Assembly: GCA_020342235.1 (NCBI GenBank)
Contig: CP073212.1
Location: 310,001 to 374,000 of the forward strand
DNA length: 64,000 nucleotides
Direction of reading: 5' to 3'
DNA from: Saccharomycopsis phalli
Taxonomy: Eukaryota > Ascomycota > Saccharomycetes > Ascoideales > Saccharomycopsidaceae
The translations under genes and the position numbers were made by a program. Shown here piece by piece: positions 21,621 through 31,838 of this stretch. Each line of letters opens with the position of its first letter. The stretch's first letter is position 1. The notes beneath the pieces were generated by a model that saw nothing but the letters and a program-made list of their open reading frames with translations, had not been told where the DNA came from and did no database searches.

Positions 21621-23435
21621 ATGACTAAAAGAAAAAGATCTTCCTCTCCGAGGGCTAATGTTTCATTCGCATCTTCTACGCCAATCTCTCATCATAAGTT
21701 GAACTTAGAGGGTAATATTAACACCGCGTCAGTATTTCCATCAGTACATCAGTCGGTTAGTTCTTCGTCAATTGACTCTTCATTGTCTCTTATTCAGTCG
21801 TCAAGCTCATTGGAAAGCTTATCACCAAATGACCTATCTACCCCAAATAGCTCATTTAAGTTTGTCAAGCCGCTTCAGATGGCATTCAACTCCTCCAGGG
21901 TGTTGTCAAAGAAGAAGACAAAGAACCTCCAACTGCCAATGATTTTCAATACCAATGGTATCTTGATTGAGAAAAAGTTCACCCAGCCTGATACCCCATG
22001 CAAGACCATGAACGACTCTTGCAATCTGGCGATCATAAATTACCTGAAAAAAACTGCAAGGCAGCTTTTGCAGGAATTCAAAGCCATGAAAACCGTTGCC
22101 AAAGAAGTGGAGGATGTGGAGTTGAAAAACAACTTGAAGATCAACATCACCCAGGCAAACTCATTGTACGACGAAGATGACGATCAGTTTGATTCACCAA
22201 TCAATATGCGCTCAAAGCGAGAGGCCAAGACCGTGATCCAGAAAACTTCTAGCCGTTCGCTTCTCCATATCAAGACGAACTCCATCAGCAAGTTTAGCGG
22301 TCTGCAAACGCCCACGACCCCGATATGCACTGATATCAACCTGACGACGATAAACCAGTTCCTCATGAGCAAGTTCCCTAGCATAAAGTTCATTGGAAAG
22401 GGTGAATTCTCCAGGGTATATAAGGTGCAGTTTAATGATAAATTCTACGCGGTGAAGCAGCTTATGCAGCTGCAAACCAAGTTCCAGAGGAAAATAAGGA
22501 CCGCATTGAACGCCGACGAGATTTCCAAGTATCTTCGCATTGACAAATTGGAGAAGTCGGCCCCAATAGAAGAGATTGAGATTCTCAACCACGTCAAGAT
22601 CTTCCAGCACCAGCAACAGGACGAGGACTCGTGCTATATCATTGACTACGTGGACTTTTTTCAGCATGAGAATATGAACTACATCATCACCGAGTTTTAT
22701 AGCAACGGCTCGTTGGACCAGTTTTTGGTGAATACGGGACTCAGCCAAAAGCTAGACGAGTTCCGTGTATGGAAAATAATCTTGGAAGTCGTCAGAGGGT
22801 TGAACTTCTTGCACAACAACGACATTATCCATTTGGACTTGAAGCCCGCCAACATCTTCATTACCTCAGAGGGGCTGTTGAAGATTGGAGACTTTGGATT
22901 ATCGACGTTGAAAAACAGCCAGGGCGAGTTTATCAAGAAAATCGACAAGGAGGGTGATCGAGAGTATATTGCCCCTGAGATTTTGTCTTGCTCATTGTAT
23001 GGCAAGCCAGCGGACATTTTCTCGTTGGGGCTTATGGTAGTGGAAACTGCAGCCAATATTTTCTTGCCGGACAATGGAATCTCATGGCAAAAGTTGCGCC
23101 ACGGCGACTTGACAGATACCGGAAACTTGTCCAGTTTCATCGAGTCTGCAAATCACGCCATGAATTTCATCAATGATGGCAAGACGTTGGACTTGTTGGT
23201 TCATTGGTTGATTGAGCCTGCTCCTGCTAAACGACCTACGACCAGCCAGTTGTTGGACTTGTTAGAGTTGCAGTCAGTGAGGTTTTTCAAGCGCCACCCG
23301 GCGACAATTTATGAACCGGAGTTTGACCCTGCTAATCAGGATGATGAATTTAACGAGATTGTCATGGAGGAGAATCACTATGGGTTTGATAGTAATTGTC
23401 AGTCTATCAGTGAAGCATATGTCCAGAAATTTTGA
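21621..23435 (+). CDS. SWE1: Wee1-type mitosis inhibitor kinase Swe1
   Basis: Dual-specificity kinase that phosphorylates the inhibitory Tyr of Cdc28 to delay mitosis in the morphogenesis checkpoint. 604 residues. The Ser-rich N-terminus carries the fungal Swe1 block FVKPLQMAFNSSRVLSKKKT followed by QPDTPCKT. The kinase domain starts at about 253 (FIGKGEFSRVYKV). Lys279 in YAVKQ, Asp406 in the Wee1-typical HLDLKPANIF, and Asp424 in IGDFGLS are present. EGDREYIAPEIL and YGKPADIFSLGLMVVE, then PDNGISWQKLRHGDL, are diagnostic of Wee1 kinases. The residue before LKIGDFG is encoded by CTG at 22875-22877 and reads better as Ser. It is convergent with PXR1, 147 bp apart. Confidence 0.96.
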   Translation: MTKRKRSSSPRANVSFASSTPISHHKLNLEGNINTASVFPSVHQSVSSSSIDSSLSLIQSSSSLESLSPNDLSTPNSSFKFVKPLQMAFNSSRVLSKKKTKNLQLPMIFNTNGILIEKKFTQPDTPCKTMNDSCNLAIINYLKKTARQLLQEFKAMKTVAKEVEDVELKNNLKINITQANSLYDEDDDQFDSPINMRSKREAKTVIQKTSSRSLLHIKTNSISKFSGLQTPTTPICTDINLTTINQFLMSKFPSIKFIGKGEFSRVYKVQFNDKFYAVKQLMQLQTKFQRKIRTALNADEISKYLRIDKLEKSAPIEEIEILNHVKIFQHQQQDEDSCYIIDYVDFFQHENMNYIITEFYSNGSLDQFLVNTGLSQKLDEFRVWKIILEVVRGLNFLHNNDIIHLDLKPANIFITSEGLLKIGDFGLSTLKNSQGEFIKKIDKEGDREYIAPEILSCSLYGKPADIFSLGLMVVETAANIFLPDNGISWQKLRHGDLTDTGNLSSFIESANHAMNFINDGKTLDLLVHWLIEPAPAKRPTTSQLLDLLELQSVRFFKRHPATIYEPEFDPANQDDEFNEIVMEENHYGFDSNCQSISEAYVQKF

Positions 23436-23582
23436 TTACGCTTATTAGTTATTGCTCTTGGAATGGTTTATGGAGACACTGTATTTTATTTCTTTAATGT
23501 TTAATGTATATGTATTGAGGTTTAAACTGTATGACTATTATGTATTGTTTAACAAGAGAATTGAATTGCTCAGAATGAAGTT

Positions 23583-24398
23583 TCAATTGCTGACCATGAA
23601 GATTTCATTCAATGCCTGTGTATCTAAAGTAGCAGCTTTCTTTTGCTTGATGTATTTTGATCGTGCTGCTAGGCGAGACGTGAGCAAGGCAGCTGTACTA
23701 TTTTGCTTCTCTTTTTTCTCTTTTTTCTCTTTTTTCTCTTTTTTCTCCTTTTTATCTTTCTTCTCTTTCTTCTCTTTCTTCTCTTTCTTCTCTTTCTTAT
23801 CCTTTTTATCCTTTTTCTCTTTCTTGTCCTTCTTTTCTTTCTTTTCCTTCTTGCTACTTGGACCTTCGTCACCATCACTTCTCTTTCTCTTTTTACTCTC
23901 CTTCTTACTCTCTTTCTCTTTGCTCTTTTTACTCTCCTTTTTACTCTGCTTTGTCTCCTCCACATGCACGTCAATAAACTTCTTCAAGTCCTTGTCCCAT
24001 GTACTGGTCATGGTATCTGCCTTGACAAAAGAAATACCCCACTTCCCATCAATAATCTTGCTTTTTCGTTGACGCTCCAACTCATCGTTAATCTCTTGTT
24101 CCTGTCCATTCAACTTCCCCAAGATTCTCTGAAACACATCCAACCCTACAATATCGTCATTCATCTCGGCGTTCTTGTACTTTTTGGCAAGCTTGCTGCC
24201 CAATCCCACACGGTCTTCTTTGAAGCTGACCTTCACATGTGTCGTTGTCGCGTGTTTGACCAACCCCAACCCATCACCTTCCTTCCATCCATGCTTTTCC
24301 AAGTACTTTGTACCAAACTTGTTGCTGTCATTCGACCAGTGAGTATTTCTAGGGTCTCTTCCAAATCTTTGCTTGACTTTAGTACCGGCGAGTCCCAT
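23583..24398 (-). CDS. PXR1: G-patch nucleolar protein Pxr1/Gno1
   Basis: Nucleolar G-patch cofactor, known in yeast to stimulate the Prp43 helicase in pre-rRNA and snoRNA processing and to inhibit telomerase. 271 residues. It starts MGLAGTKVKQRFGRDPRNTH, with the G-patch at about 25-75 (YLEKHGWKEGDGLGLVKHAT, VGLGSKLAKKYK). It continues with GLDVFQRILGKLNGQEQEIN and KSKIIDGKWGISFVKADTMT, all diagnostic. The second half is a long KKEKKDKK lysine-rich tract, as in orthologues, which makes the opposite strand a spurious Phe/Ser/Leu-rich frame. The C-terminal end is ALNEIFMVSN. Confidence 0.97.
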   Translation of the reverse strand: MGLAGTKVKQRFGRDPRNTHWSNDSNKFGTKYLEKHGWKEGDGLGLVKHATTTHVKVSFKEDRVGLGSKLAKKYKNAEMNDDIVGLDVFQRILGKLNGQEQEINDELERQRKSKIIDGKWGISFVKADTMTSTWDKDLKKFIDVHVEETKQSKKESKKSKEKESKKESKKRKRSDGDEGPSSKKEKKEKKDKKEKKDKKDKKEKKEKKEKKEKKDKKEKKEKKEKKEKKEKQNSTAALLTSRLAARSKYIKQKKAATLDTQALNEIFMVSN

Positions 24399-24597
24399 TG
24401 TGAGGTGTATCTGTGCGTATTTGTTGTGATGTGATAAAGGTGCAGTACTGATAAAAATTTTTCTGCATACTCATCGGATCGGGCCCAGAGGTGTAGAAAA
24501 ATAACCAGACTGAGCAAAAAGAAAAGACAATAGCACTGGCGTGAAAAAGAATGAGTACATGTGGAAATAGCCGGGGAAGAAGTACGGAAATAAACCG

Positions 24598-24894
24598 ATG
24601 ATGATTAAGGAATTTGCCATTGGTTATGGTGCAGTTTATATTGCGGAAATGATGTTTCTGGAAAGTATCTATGCAGAGTCACATGGGCGTATGTCAAACG
24701 ACATGTGGAAAGACTATGATGGGTTAAGAAAGTCGCGCAGCAGTTTTAAATATTATGAAAATCTGTTTTGGAAATTCTATTTTGGAAAAATGTGCTCTGA
24801 TGAACATAACTATTGGCAATTCTCTGGGTACAGCCATTTCGTATACAATATAGTGTTATTGTCAATCCATTATAAGCGAGTAATTATTAATTGA
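24598..24894 (+). CDS. Hypothetical small ORF, doubtful
   Basis: 98 codons starting ATGATGATTAAGG, encoding an aromatic-rich peptide (MMIKEFAIGYGAVYIAEMMF at the start, KYYENLFWKFYFGKM in the middle). No signal peptide, domain or repeat is recognised. It begins 199 bp upstream of the PXR1 start on the opposite strand. The frame could be chance in AT-rich DNA. It is listed because it is open, ATG-initiated and overlaps nothing else. Confidence 0.2.
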   Translation: MMIKEFAIGYGAVYIAEMMFLESIYAESHGRMSNDMWKDYDGLRKSRSSFKYYENLFWKFYFGKMCSDEHNYWQFSGYSHFVYNIVLLSIHYKRVIIN

Positions 24895-25116
24895 TCATTA
24901 CTATGTTAATTTAGGCGACATGTTGCAATTTTTGTTGTTCTCATATATTCTATTGGAATTAGTGTTTTGCAAAAGCAATATTGACGCCAGCTAAGCAAGT
25001 GCAAGGATAAATTTTAATAGAATGTTGTAGTAGATTATTCCAAAAAAGATGATATACCATGTATGTAAAATTATCACCTTGATTAATTTCAAAATCTCAC
25101 CAGAGCCCTGTGTTGT

Positions 25117-25192
25117 GATTATCGCGAGGTTTTATGATTATCGCGAGGTTTTATGATTATCGCGAGGTTTTATGATTATCGCGAGGTTTTAT
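25117..25192 (+). repeat. Four exact 19-bp repeats with a TCGCGA palindrome
   Basis: The unit GATTATCGCGAGGTTTTAT occurs four times without change. Each copy carries the self-complementary hexamer TCGCGA, spaced 19 bp apart. The array lies about 215 bp beyond the KAP121 stop codon. Confidence 0.97.
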
Positions 25193-25407
25193 GATTTATG
25201 CAACCGATACCTGACCATGGTCCACGATTCATGTTGCTATGTATATTATATTTTTATACATATACTTTATACATATTAATTATACTATAAACTATACGCC
25301 TAACTGTTATTCTTTCCCTCTGCCACCAGGCGTTGCACATTCCACCTGACATTGATAGACACCTCTACACTACAGGCATATTAATCACTTGTACAATAAA
25401 AATAGAC

Positions 25408-28400
25408 CTAACTAAACCACTTTTGAATCAACAGTTGCTCTTCACTACTATACCTGTTTATTAATGCCATGGTTTCCAGCTGGGGTACGTTTGCCAACAA
25501 CAGCTTTGCCGCGGCGACAGACTTCTCTGCGGTCAGGAAGCCGATTGAGCCGTTGATCAATGCCTGGAAGATGGCATCGACGACCTTTTGGAGTTTCTTC
25601 TGGATGGCTGGGTGATTGGACTCGATGAGATGCACGAGGAACGAGTATGCAAACGGAGCGCACTGGCTGTCAATGACGATTGGCAAGCCCTGGATCCAGT
25701 TTTCAATCAAGGTATCGTAATCGTTGACGCTGCTGTGGTACACGTGTAACGTTTTAGCGATTGCTGTGACTGCGTTTTCGGTAGCGGTGACGTTGTCGTC
25801 TGACTTTGAGTCTGGCACCGAGATCATCTTGAAGAGGGGAACCAAAGCGGCGACGCAGAATTCGGCATAGTCATGGCCGCCATTGATGGCGGCGACGCCG
25901 ACAATGTAGGATGCGATTTCTCGTACGGAGGCGTGAGGGCTGGTGAGAGCCTCGCCGACCGGGTTGATGAACAAGTCCTTGAAGTTTGCTGAGTTGGAGC
26001 CTGCGTGTTCAATGAGGTCTGAGATCATGCACAAGCCGCAGATTTTGAGGGTCTTGTTGTTTTCGAGGAGCAATGCCGATAGCGTTGAGGCCAATTCCTG
26101 GAAGGCAGGGACGAACTTAGCCTTGGAGAACTTGAAGACGGTCAGGATGGTCTTGTTGATTTCGTCGAGCAACTCCTCGTCGGTGAACTCGCTGTTTTCC
26201 TCGTCCAATCCCTCGTCGAACTGGCCGTCGCTCTTTTCTGCGTCGTCGCGCTCCTTGATGCGCTGGTAGACCGCTTGGACGTTTGTGTCGATGGCCTTGA
26301 CCAAGGCAAACAACTGCTTGTCGGACAAGGCGTCGTCGCCGGCGATCACGAGGCAGTTGTAGAACGCGGTGTAGAAGGACACCAAAATGTCGGTCAAGGG
26401 TTCGCCCTCGAGACTCAGGATCAACTTGTCGGCGATCAAGTTCCACAAGGCCAAAGTGTCGTTGGACTTGTTGCCTGTGGCGATTTTCACCACCGAGAGA
26501 AACACTGGGAGGGCACCTGCTGCGGTTTCGCGGACGCCGTCGTGGAAGTAAAAGTCCAATGCTGGGAGGAGGATATCCTTGACGATGTTGCCGACGTACG
26601 GGTAGAAGGAGCCCTGCAAGACCTCTGCGTATGACTTGAGGATCTCCATGGCTGCGACCTTGTCGTCGAGCAAAGAGGTGTGCAAAGCCACATGCTTGCC
26701 TCCGAGTGGGTATACGTCCCACTGTTCGTCCTGATTGACGTCGTCACCCTCATCGACGAGGCGGATGACCTGCTCGGCCTTAGCCTGGTCGATGAGCGAG
26801 GGCAAGACCTCGGGAAGGTACGGGAGGAAGTCTGTGCCGATGATGCCGCAGATGGTGCTCCATGCCTGGTCCAAGTACGACTTCACCGGGTCGTCGTCGC
26901 CCTCGATGGTCTTTTGAATGTGCGCGTACATCTGGATGAGTTCCTGGGAGTGCTGGGCGAACTTGTCCTTGCCAACTGCGGCGGCGATCAACGAGGAGCA
27001 CTCGATGCTCTTGGCCTTGAGAAGACGGTTCTCCTTGCCGACGTCGGACTTCAACACGTTGAACAACAACGGCATCAAGGTGTCGTAGTACTTGATGAAC
27101 TTGGTTTCCGCAGCGTCGGCCACAATGGCAATGGTGGTCAACACCTGCTCCTGCACGTAGCGATGGGGCGACTGCAAGAGCGTCAACAAGTTGCTCAACA
27201 AGTCGTCCAAGTACGGTTCCAAGGTGTCCTTGCTGGCATTCTCGGAGAAGTTGACCAACGCAGCTGCAGCATGGGTCTGGACCCGGGGCACTGACAGCTC
27301 GCTGAGCTTGGAGATGAGTGCTGGGAGGATGCGTCCGCCGTTGGAGTTCTGGATGACGTCGGCAAAGTCCGTCAGCATCTGGCCCAAGGCGTTGCAACAG
27401 GCGTATTGCACTCGAGGGTGCGGATCGGCCAAGAGCGGCAACACAAGGTCCAAGATGTTGGGGATTTCGGTGATGAGCACGTCACTGCAACCCTCTGCTG
27501 CCAGCGAAAGTGCCATCAATGCTGCCTGGCGCTCGCGCCAGTTGGCCGAGGCAAACATCTGGGTCAAGTACTGGAAGAGCGGAGCCACAAGCACCTTCCC
27601 ACCAAGCGCAAGTGCCGCCCGGTCAAGCGAGTTGCGCGCCGCGTCGTACTCCTCCTCGTCGGCGGCGTTGCGGTCGTTGCTGCTATTCCACTCTGCGGCC
27701 GCGTCGTCGTCGATACACACCTCGGTCATCAACTGGAGCGTGAGCACCACCATTGACTCGGAGTACGAGCTCTGGAGCTTGCACATGTTTGGCGACGCCT
27801 CGCAGAACGTGGTGAGCAACTCGAGGGACGCAAGCCGCGTCGACGCGTCGAGATCCTGGTTCTTGGTCACGGTCGAGCAAAAGTCGATGATCGTCGGGAG
27901 CATTGGCTTGAACATCTTCGGAGCCAAGCTCACAAGCTCAATGAGACTCTCCAATTCCGACGTCAATGCGCTCTCCTTGCCCTCGTCCAAGTACTTGGGC
28001 AACCCGTTCAAGAGACTTGGCAACAACGCGCTGAACGACGGCCACTCCTTCTTGGGGACACGCTGGAAAAACGCGACAAACGCGTCTGTCGCCGCGATCC
28101 TCACGCTGTCGTCAAAGTCCGAGAACCCGCTCTCAAAGATTGGAAGCACCGTGGCCACGTAGTCCACAATCAACGACGGTTGTGCCGCAAACACCCGGAA
28201 AGCCGAGCCTCGGAAAGACACGTCTCCCAGCTTCGCAGCCTCGTACAACGTCGGCAACAAGTTGTCCCACGTCCCCGGCGGCGAGATGTCCGCCTTGGCG
28301 ACCTCGGAAATCGCGTCCGCAAGCTTGTGCCGCACCGAGTTCGATTGCTGCCCAACAAAACCGTCGTACAAAATCGTCCGGATCTTCGCCCGCACAGGCT

Positions 28401-28686
28401 CCGAAATCGTGCCAATGAGACTCGCAGTCATGCTCGTCGACTGGTCCGGTGGCATCTTCAACGCATACCGGCGGAAAATCACCGCAGAAAACGACCGCAC
28501 AAGATCGCTCGCTCCCGTCGCAGCTTGCTCCGCAAAGAACAACAAGAGCATCTCCACACCATTGCTGTTGTACCAGTCGTTCTCCAACGACCGCTCTGCC
28601 CGCGACCGGAGCTCATTGTCCGAAGACACAAGCCCTTCAAGGAGGCTCAAGAGCGTGCTGTTCACTTCCTCAGGCAACAGTGACAT
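25408..28686 (-). CDS. PSE1: Karyopherin beta importin Kap121/Pse1
   Basis: Nuclear import receptor of the importin-beta family, carrying ribosomal proteins, histones and transcription factors (Pho4, Yra1 in S. cerevisiae). 1092 residues, the family length. The N-terminus MSLLPEEVNSTLLSLLEGLV and the following FRRYALKMPP and NSVRHKLADAISEVAKADIS match Kap121. The rest is a solenoid of HEAT repeats, for example VLPLLADPHPRVQYACCNAL and LLTLLQSPHRYVQEQVLTTI. Acidic loops occur (DEGDDVNQDEQWD, EGLDEENSEFTDEELLDE). No break is seen. Three long antisense frames on the plus strand are shadows. Confidence 0.97.
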   Translation of the reverse strand: MSLLPEEVNSTLLSLLEGLVSSDNELRSRAERSLENDWYNSNGVEMLLLFFAEQAATGASDLVRSFSAVIFRRYALKMPPDQSTSMTASLIGTISEPVRAKIRTILYDGFVGQQSNSVRHKLADAISEVAKADISPPGTWDNLLPTLYEAAKLGDVSFRGSAFRVFAAQPSLIVDYVATVLPIFESGFSDFDDSVRIAATDAFVAFFQRVPKKEWPSFSALLPSLLNGLPKYLDEGKESALTSELESLIELVSLAPKMFKPMLPTIIDFCSTVTKNQDLDASTRLASLELLTTFCEASPNMCKLQSSYSESMVVLTLQLMTEVCIDDDAAAEWNSSNDRNAADEEEYDAARNSLDRAALALGGKVLVAPLFQYLTQMFASANWRERQAALMALSLAAEGCSDVLITEIPNILDLVLPLLADPHPRVQYACCNALGQMLTDFADVIQNSNGGRILPALISKLSELSVPRVQTHAAAALVNFSENASKDTLEPYLDDLLSNLLTLLQSPHRYVQEQVLTTIAIVADAAETKFIKYYDTLMPLLFNVLKSDVGKENRLLKAKSIECSSLIAAAVGKDKFAQHSQELIQMYAHIQKTIEGDDDPVKSYLDQAWSTICGIIGTDFLPYLPEVLPSLIDQAKAEQVIRLVDEGDDVNQDEQWDVYPLGGKHVALHTSLLDDKVAAMEILKSYAEVLQGSFYPYVGNIVKDILLPALDFYFHDGVRETAAGALPVFLSVVKIATGNKSNDTLALWNLIADKLILSLEGEPLTDILVSFYTAFYNCLVIAGDDALSDKQLFALVKAIDTNVQAVYQRIKERDDAEKSDGQFDEGLDEENSEFTDEELLDEINKTILTVFKFSKAKFVPAFQELASTLSALLLENNKTLKICGLCMISDLIEHAGSNSANFKDLFINPVGEALTSPHASVREIASYIVGVAAINGGHDYAEFCVAALVPLFKMISVPDSKSDDNVTATENAVTAIAKTLHVYHSSVNDYDTLIENWIQGLPIVIDSQCAPFAYSFLVHLIESNHPAIQKKLQKVVDAIFQALINGSIGFLTAEKSVAAAKLLLANVPQLETMALINRYSSEEQLLIQKWFS

Positions 28687-28969
28687 ATCTAAGATTGTGT
28701 TTCCTCGTCCGCTCCGCTGTTATTCTATACTTCGATCAGTCGCGAGAATTTATCCCTGCCAATTTTCAGTACTCGCTGGCAAAAAAGAAGGTCTCTTGGT
28801 GCTACCGAAATCCAAAAATTTTTCCACGTCGCAAGTCACGTGGGACAACTTGCTCACTCTCACTCTCACCCACTCTGGCCTAGTTGCTGCCAGGATTGTC
28901 TATCCTCTTGTACCGCGTATCAGAGCTTGCCTTTTTTCCTGTCTCTACAATGTGTGTATTGGCTTGCAC

Positions 28970-29075
28970 TTGCAATTGCACTTGCACTCACACTTACACT
29001 CACACTCACACTACACTCACACTTACACTACACTCACACTACACTCACACTCACACTACACTCACACTTACACTC
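28970..29075 (+). repeat. CACACT/CTTACACT simple repeat
   Basis: Short units of CTCACACTTACA type repeat about 14 times upstream of KAP121. Opposite-strand reading gives TGAG/TGTG-rich DNA. Confidence 0.9.
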
Positions 29076-29761
29076 ACACCGTCTATCTTCATTTCACTAT
29101 TCACCTCATTTCACTGCTCACCTCTCCGCGCTCTCCATACCAACAATCCTCGTCCGAATCACCCTTTGGATTCCCATTGTTTGGCCTTCAAATTGCACGT
29201 CTTGGCACATTACTCCATTTCCAACTTGCCTGCTGTTGATGCCACCCTTTCTTCCCTGGTCAATGCCATTCTTGACTCTTCCATTCCTCGCATGATTAAA
29301 TCATATGCCCATCCTATTTTTCTCACCAATTCTATTCCTTATTACCCTTATCCTGCCCATTGTTATGCACCCAAATCAGTGGGTCTCTGTCTGATAATGT
29401 CTCAGCCATTGTGCCAAATTCTTAGCTCTGAAATTAGATCTGTTCCTTGTTTATCAACAAATTTTGCTCGTCAGTATGTACAAGTCCTCGTATACGCACA
29501 CGGTTCATACACGCACGAGATTCATAATCATTGGATAGTCCCAAGCAAATGTCACTCTGCCAAACTCGCTCACCTAATGTGCCAACCAATGTCTACAGCT
29601 CGTCATGTATATTAACGAAGCTGTTGAATTGACTACATGTTAATAAATGATACATTACAATGGCCTTTGTGTGTATAAAATAATGACTTGGGTAATGTAC
29701 ACGTCTACAACGCCCTTTTTTTTTACCCATACTATGCTATTAATTTATCAATTACTCATTC

Positions 29762-29985
29762 TATACTATTAATTCATCCACTCATTTTATACTAATTCAT
29801 CCACTCATCCATACTAATTCATCCACTCATCCATACTAATTCATCCACTCATCCATACTAATTCATCCACTCATTTTATACTAATTCATCCACTCATCCA
29901 TACTAATTCATCCACTCATCCATACTAATTCATCCACTCATTACATACTACTAATTCATCTATTACTCATTCTATCTACACTCTA
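29762..29985 (-). repeat. 22-bp array at the 3' end of the CBS/PB1 gene
   Basis: About nine units of TACTAATTCATCCACTCATC plus two to four bases. The array begins about 24 bp beyond the stop codon of the minus-strand gene, so it would be transcribed as 3' UTR or terminator. Confidence 0.92.
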
Positions 29986-30008
29986 TTAACAGTATATTAT
30001 AGTACATG

Positions 30009-31838
30009 CTACCTCGCCCGGGCCAACGATACACCCACCAAAATCCCCACGGACATGGTAAAGAGCCCGGCCGACAAAAGCACCTCGGGCCGTAGGAAAA
30101 AGTCGCCCACGGACGAGTCACGTGGCACTGTGGGCGGCGTCTGCTGCAACTCTTGCGGCGGCCTTTGAGGCGGCATTTGCGGCACCACGCGCTCAGGACG
30201 ATTCACAAAGAGCGTGACGCTGGTCCCAGTCAGCGACTCAATAGCATGTTTCAAGTCCTCGTCAGTCTGGACGATAATCATGTCCTGGTCCTCGTCAAGA
30301 AAACTGAGCTCAAGGAGCTCCTGACATCCCAACTTCAGCTCAATAGCCTGGTGCAAGTGCTGGAGAAGGTTCTTTGACCGAGGAAGTAGCACCTTGACCT
30401 TGTGCACCCGGTTTCCATCATCGCGGTCCTTGATTTTGAACGAGAAACCCTGTCGCTGTGCACGGATAACCCCTGGTTCTTTGCTGAGTCCCAGCACCAT
30501 CGAGTCGGTGTCTGGCGGAAGAAAATATGACGCCGATTCCTGGGAGAGTTCCGATGCCATTGAGAGCGCGTCATCATGCTCGTATTGTGTGAGCCGGAGC
30601 TGTTTCCCCAGAGCGCGGGGCTTTTTCATGTGGATACTGGTGCTGGATTTCGTAGGAGAACGAATAGGCGGGCCTGCAGACCGGAGACTATAGTCTGACT
30701 TGTAGGCCACGTCTGACTTGTATGCCACGTCCTCAAAGTCGTCCATTCCAGAACCCCAGAACCTGTCCCACTGGGGATTGTCCAAGTCGTGCCCGTCCGT
30801 CATTCCCTCTTTGAGCTGGCAAAGAGCCATGTTGGTCAACTGCAACACGCTGACAATGCCCACCACATTGTGGCTGTCGTCGGTCACCGGCAAACTCAAG
30901 AAATGGCCCTCGTGCATCACCTCAAACGCCTCAACGATACCCATGTTTTTGTCGCCAAACTCGGGGCTGGGAGTCATGATCCGGGTGATCACCGTGAAGT
31001 CCGGCTCGTACTCCTTGGCTAGCACCCGATACACAATGTCTTTTGTGGTCAAAATGCCAATGACGCCTTTGGTGCCGGTGGTGGTGTCACGCACCAACAC
31101 CGCAGTGGTGTTGTTTTTCTTCATGATTTCGGCAGCACTGCGTATCGTGTTGTTTGAGTCGATGAACAACGGCTGGGGATGGTCCTCGGACGCGAGCACG
31201 TCGGCCAAAGTCGGCGACTCCATCATCCGCAAAAGCGTGTCAAAGTCTGCATCGTCGCTCTTGGTGAGCCCGATGTTGCTCTCGTACAAGTTCCGGATGT
31301 CCTCCTTGGCCTTGCGCACCATCTCCTGGGCCTGGTAGTACATTTCCAGATGCTGCTCCACATTCGTCTCGTCATGGTCCATGGTCGCAATGTTCGCCTG
31401 AACTAGCTCAAGAGCATCATTCAACTTCTCCGCGCTCTCCTGGAGTTTCCGGAGTCGTGCTAGTGTCTGCTTGAAACACTTGGTAATGTCCAACATCCCA
31501 ACCGCAGTGCCACTGTGGTCCAACACCGGTAGGTGGCGGATCTTGTACTTGATCATCTTGTTGAGGGCCGAAGACGCAGCCTCCTCTGGCTTCACGCTTA
31601 TCGGATTCATTGTCATAATGTCCTTTGCCTTGAGAAGCTTCGGATGGAGCCCTTGCGACACCACCTTGAACGCCAAATCCTTCGCCGTGAAAATCCCTGT
31701 AATCTTGTTCCGCTCCTTGACTAGCGCACAGTTATTTCGCCTGCTGGCCATTTTCTTGGCAATCTCAAACGTAGATTCAAACGGCGAGCATATTAGCGGA
31801 TTGTCCGTGATCCACGCCAGTATAGTATTGGACGCCAT
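30009..31838 (-). CDS. Tail-anchored protein with four CBS motifs and a PB1 domain
   Basis: 609 residues. The two CBS pairs are at about 10-125 (CSPFESTFEIAKKMASRRNN, ITGIFTAKDLAFKVV, then IRHLPVLDHSGTAVGMLDIT) and about 215-345 (IRSAAEIMKKNNTTAVLVRD, GVIGILTTKDIVYRVL, LSLPVTDDSHNVVGIVS). Between them is a helical linker. A PB1 domain at about 470-550 has the acidic motif DEDQDMIIVQTDEDL. The last 25 residues form one hydrophobic span (LLSAGLFTMSVGILVGVSLA) ending in RAR, a tail anchor. The same layout is known from S. pombe Mug70 and uncharacterised fungal proteins. CBS pairs usually bind adenine nucleotides, and PB1 mediates pairing. The partner and exact role are unknown. Confidence 0.9.
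   Translation of the reverse strand: MASNTILAWITDNPLICSPFESTFEIAKKMASRRNNCALVKERNKITGIFTAKDLAFKVVSQGLHPKLLKAKDIMTMNPISVKPEEAASSALNKMIKYKIRHLPVLDHSGTAVGMLDITKCFKQTLARLRKLQESAEKLNDALELVQANIATMDHDETNVEQHLEMYYQAQEMVRKAKEDIRNLYESNIGLTKSDDADFDTLLRMMESPTLADVLASEDHPQPLFIDSNNTIRSAAEIMKKNNTTAVLVRDTTTGTKGVIGILTTKDIVYRVLAKEYEPDFTVITRIMTPSPEFGDKNMGIVEAFEVMHEGHFLSLPVTDDSHNVVGIVSVLQLTNMALCQLKEGMTDGHDLDNPQWDRFWGSGMDDFEDVAYKSDVAYKSDYSLRSAGPPIRSPTKSSTSIHMKKPRALGKQLRLTQYEHDDALSMASELSQESASYFLPPDTDSMVLGLSKEPGVIRAQRQGFSFKIKDRDDGNRVHKVKVLLPRSKNLLQHLHQAIELKLGCQELLELSFLDEDQDMIIVQTDEDLKHAIESLTGTSVTLFVNRPERVVPQMPPQRPPQELQQTPPTVPRDSSVGDFFLRPEVLLSAGLFTMSVGILVGVSLARAR

Larger units (their letters stand above)
24399..25407. 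other. Intergenic, PXR1 promoter to KAP121 3' end
   Basis: About 1 kb. It contains an isolated plus-strand frame (24598-24894, 98 codons) that I do not recognise and consider doubtful, and a four-copy 19-bp repeat at 25117-25192. The remainder is AT-rich. Confidence 0.6.
28687..30008. other. Intergenic, KAP121 promoter to CBS/PB1 gene 3' end
   Basis: 1.3 kb without a supported gene. It holds a CACACT/CTTACACT simple repeat (about 28970-29075) and a tandem array just past the 3' end of the CBS/PB1 gene (29762-29985). The open plus-strand frames here are made of these repeats. Confidence 0.75.

Noticed and set aside
23452-24434. Plus-strand Phe/Ser/Leu-rich frames opposite PXR1
   Set aside because: Mirror of the lysine-rich PXR1 tail. 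They look like membrane proteins only because of the repeat.
27191-28162. 323-codon plus-strand frame opposite KAP121
   Set aside because: Antisense shadow of a clearly identified importin.
28884-29615. 243-codon plus-strand frame rich in Thr/His/Leu
   Set aside because: Built largely from the CACACT simple repeat and intergenic DNA. No signal, domain or homology recognised.
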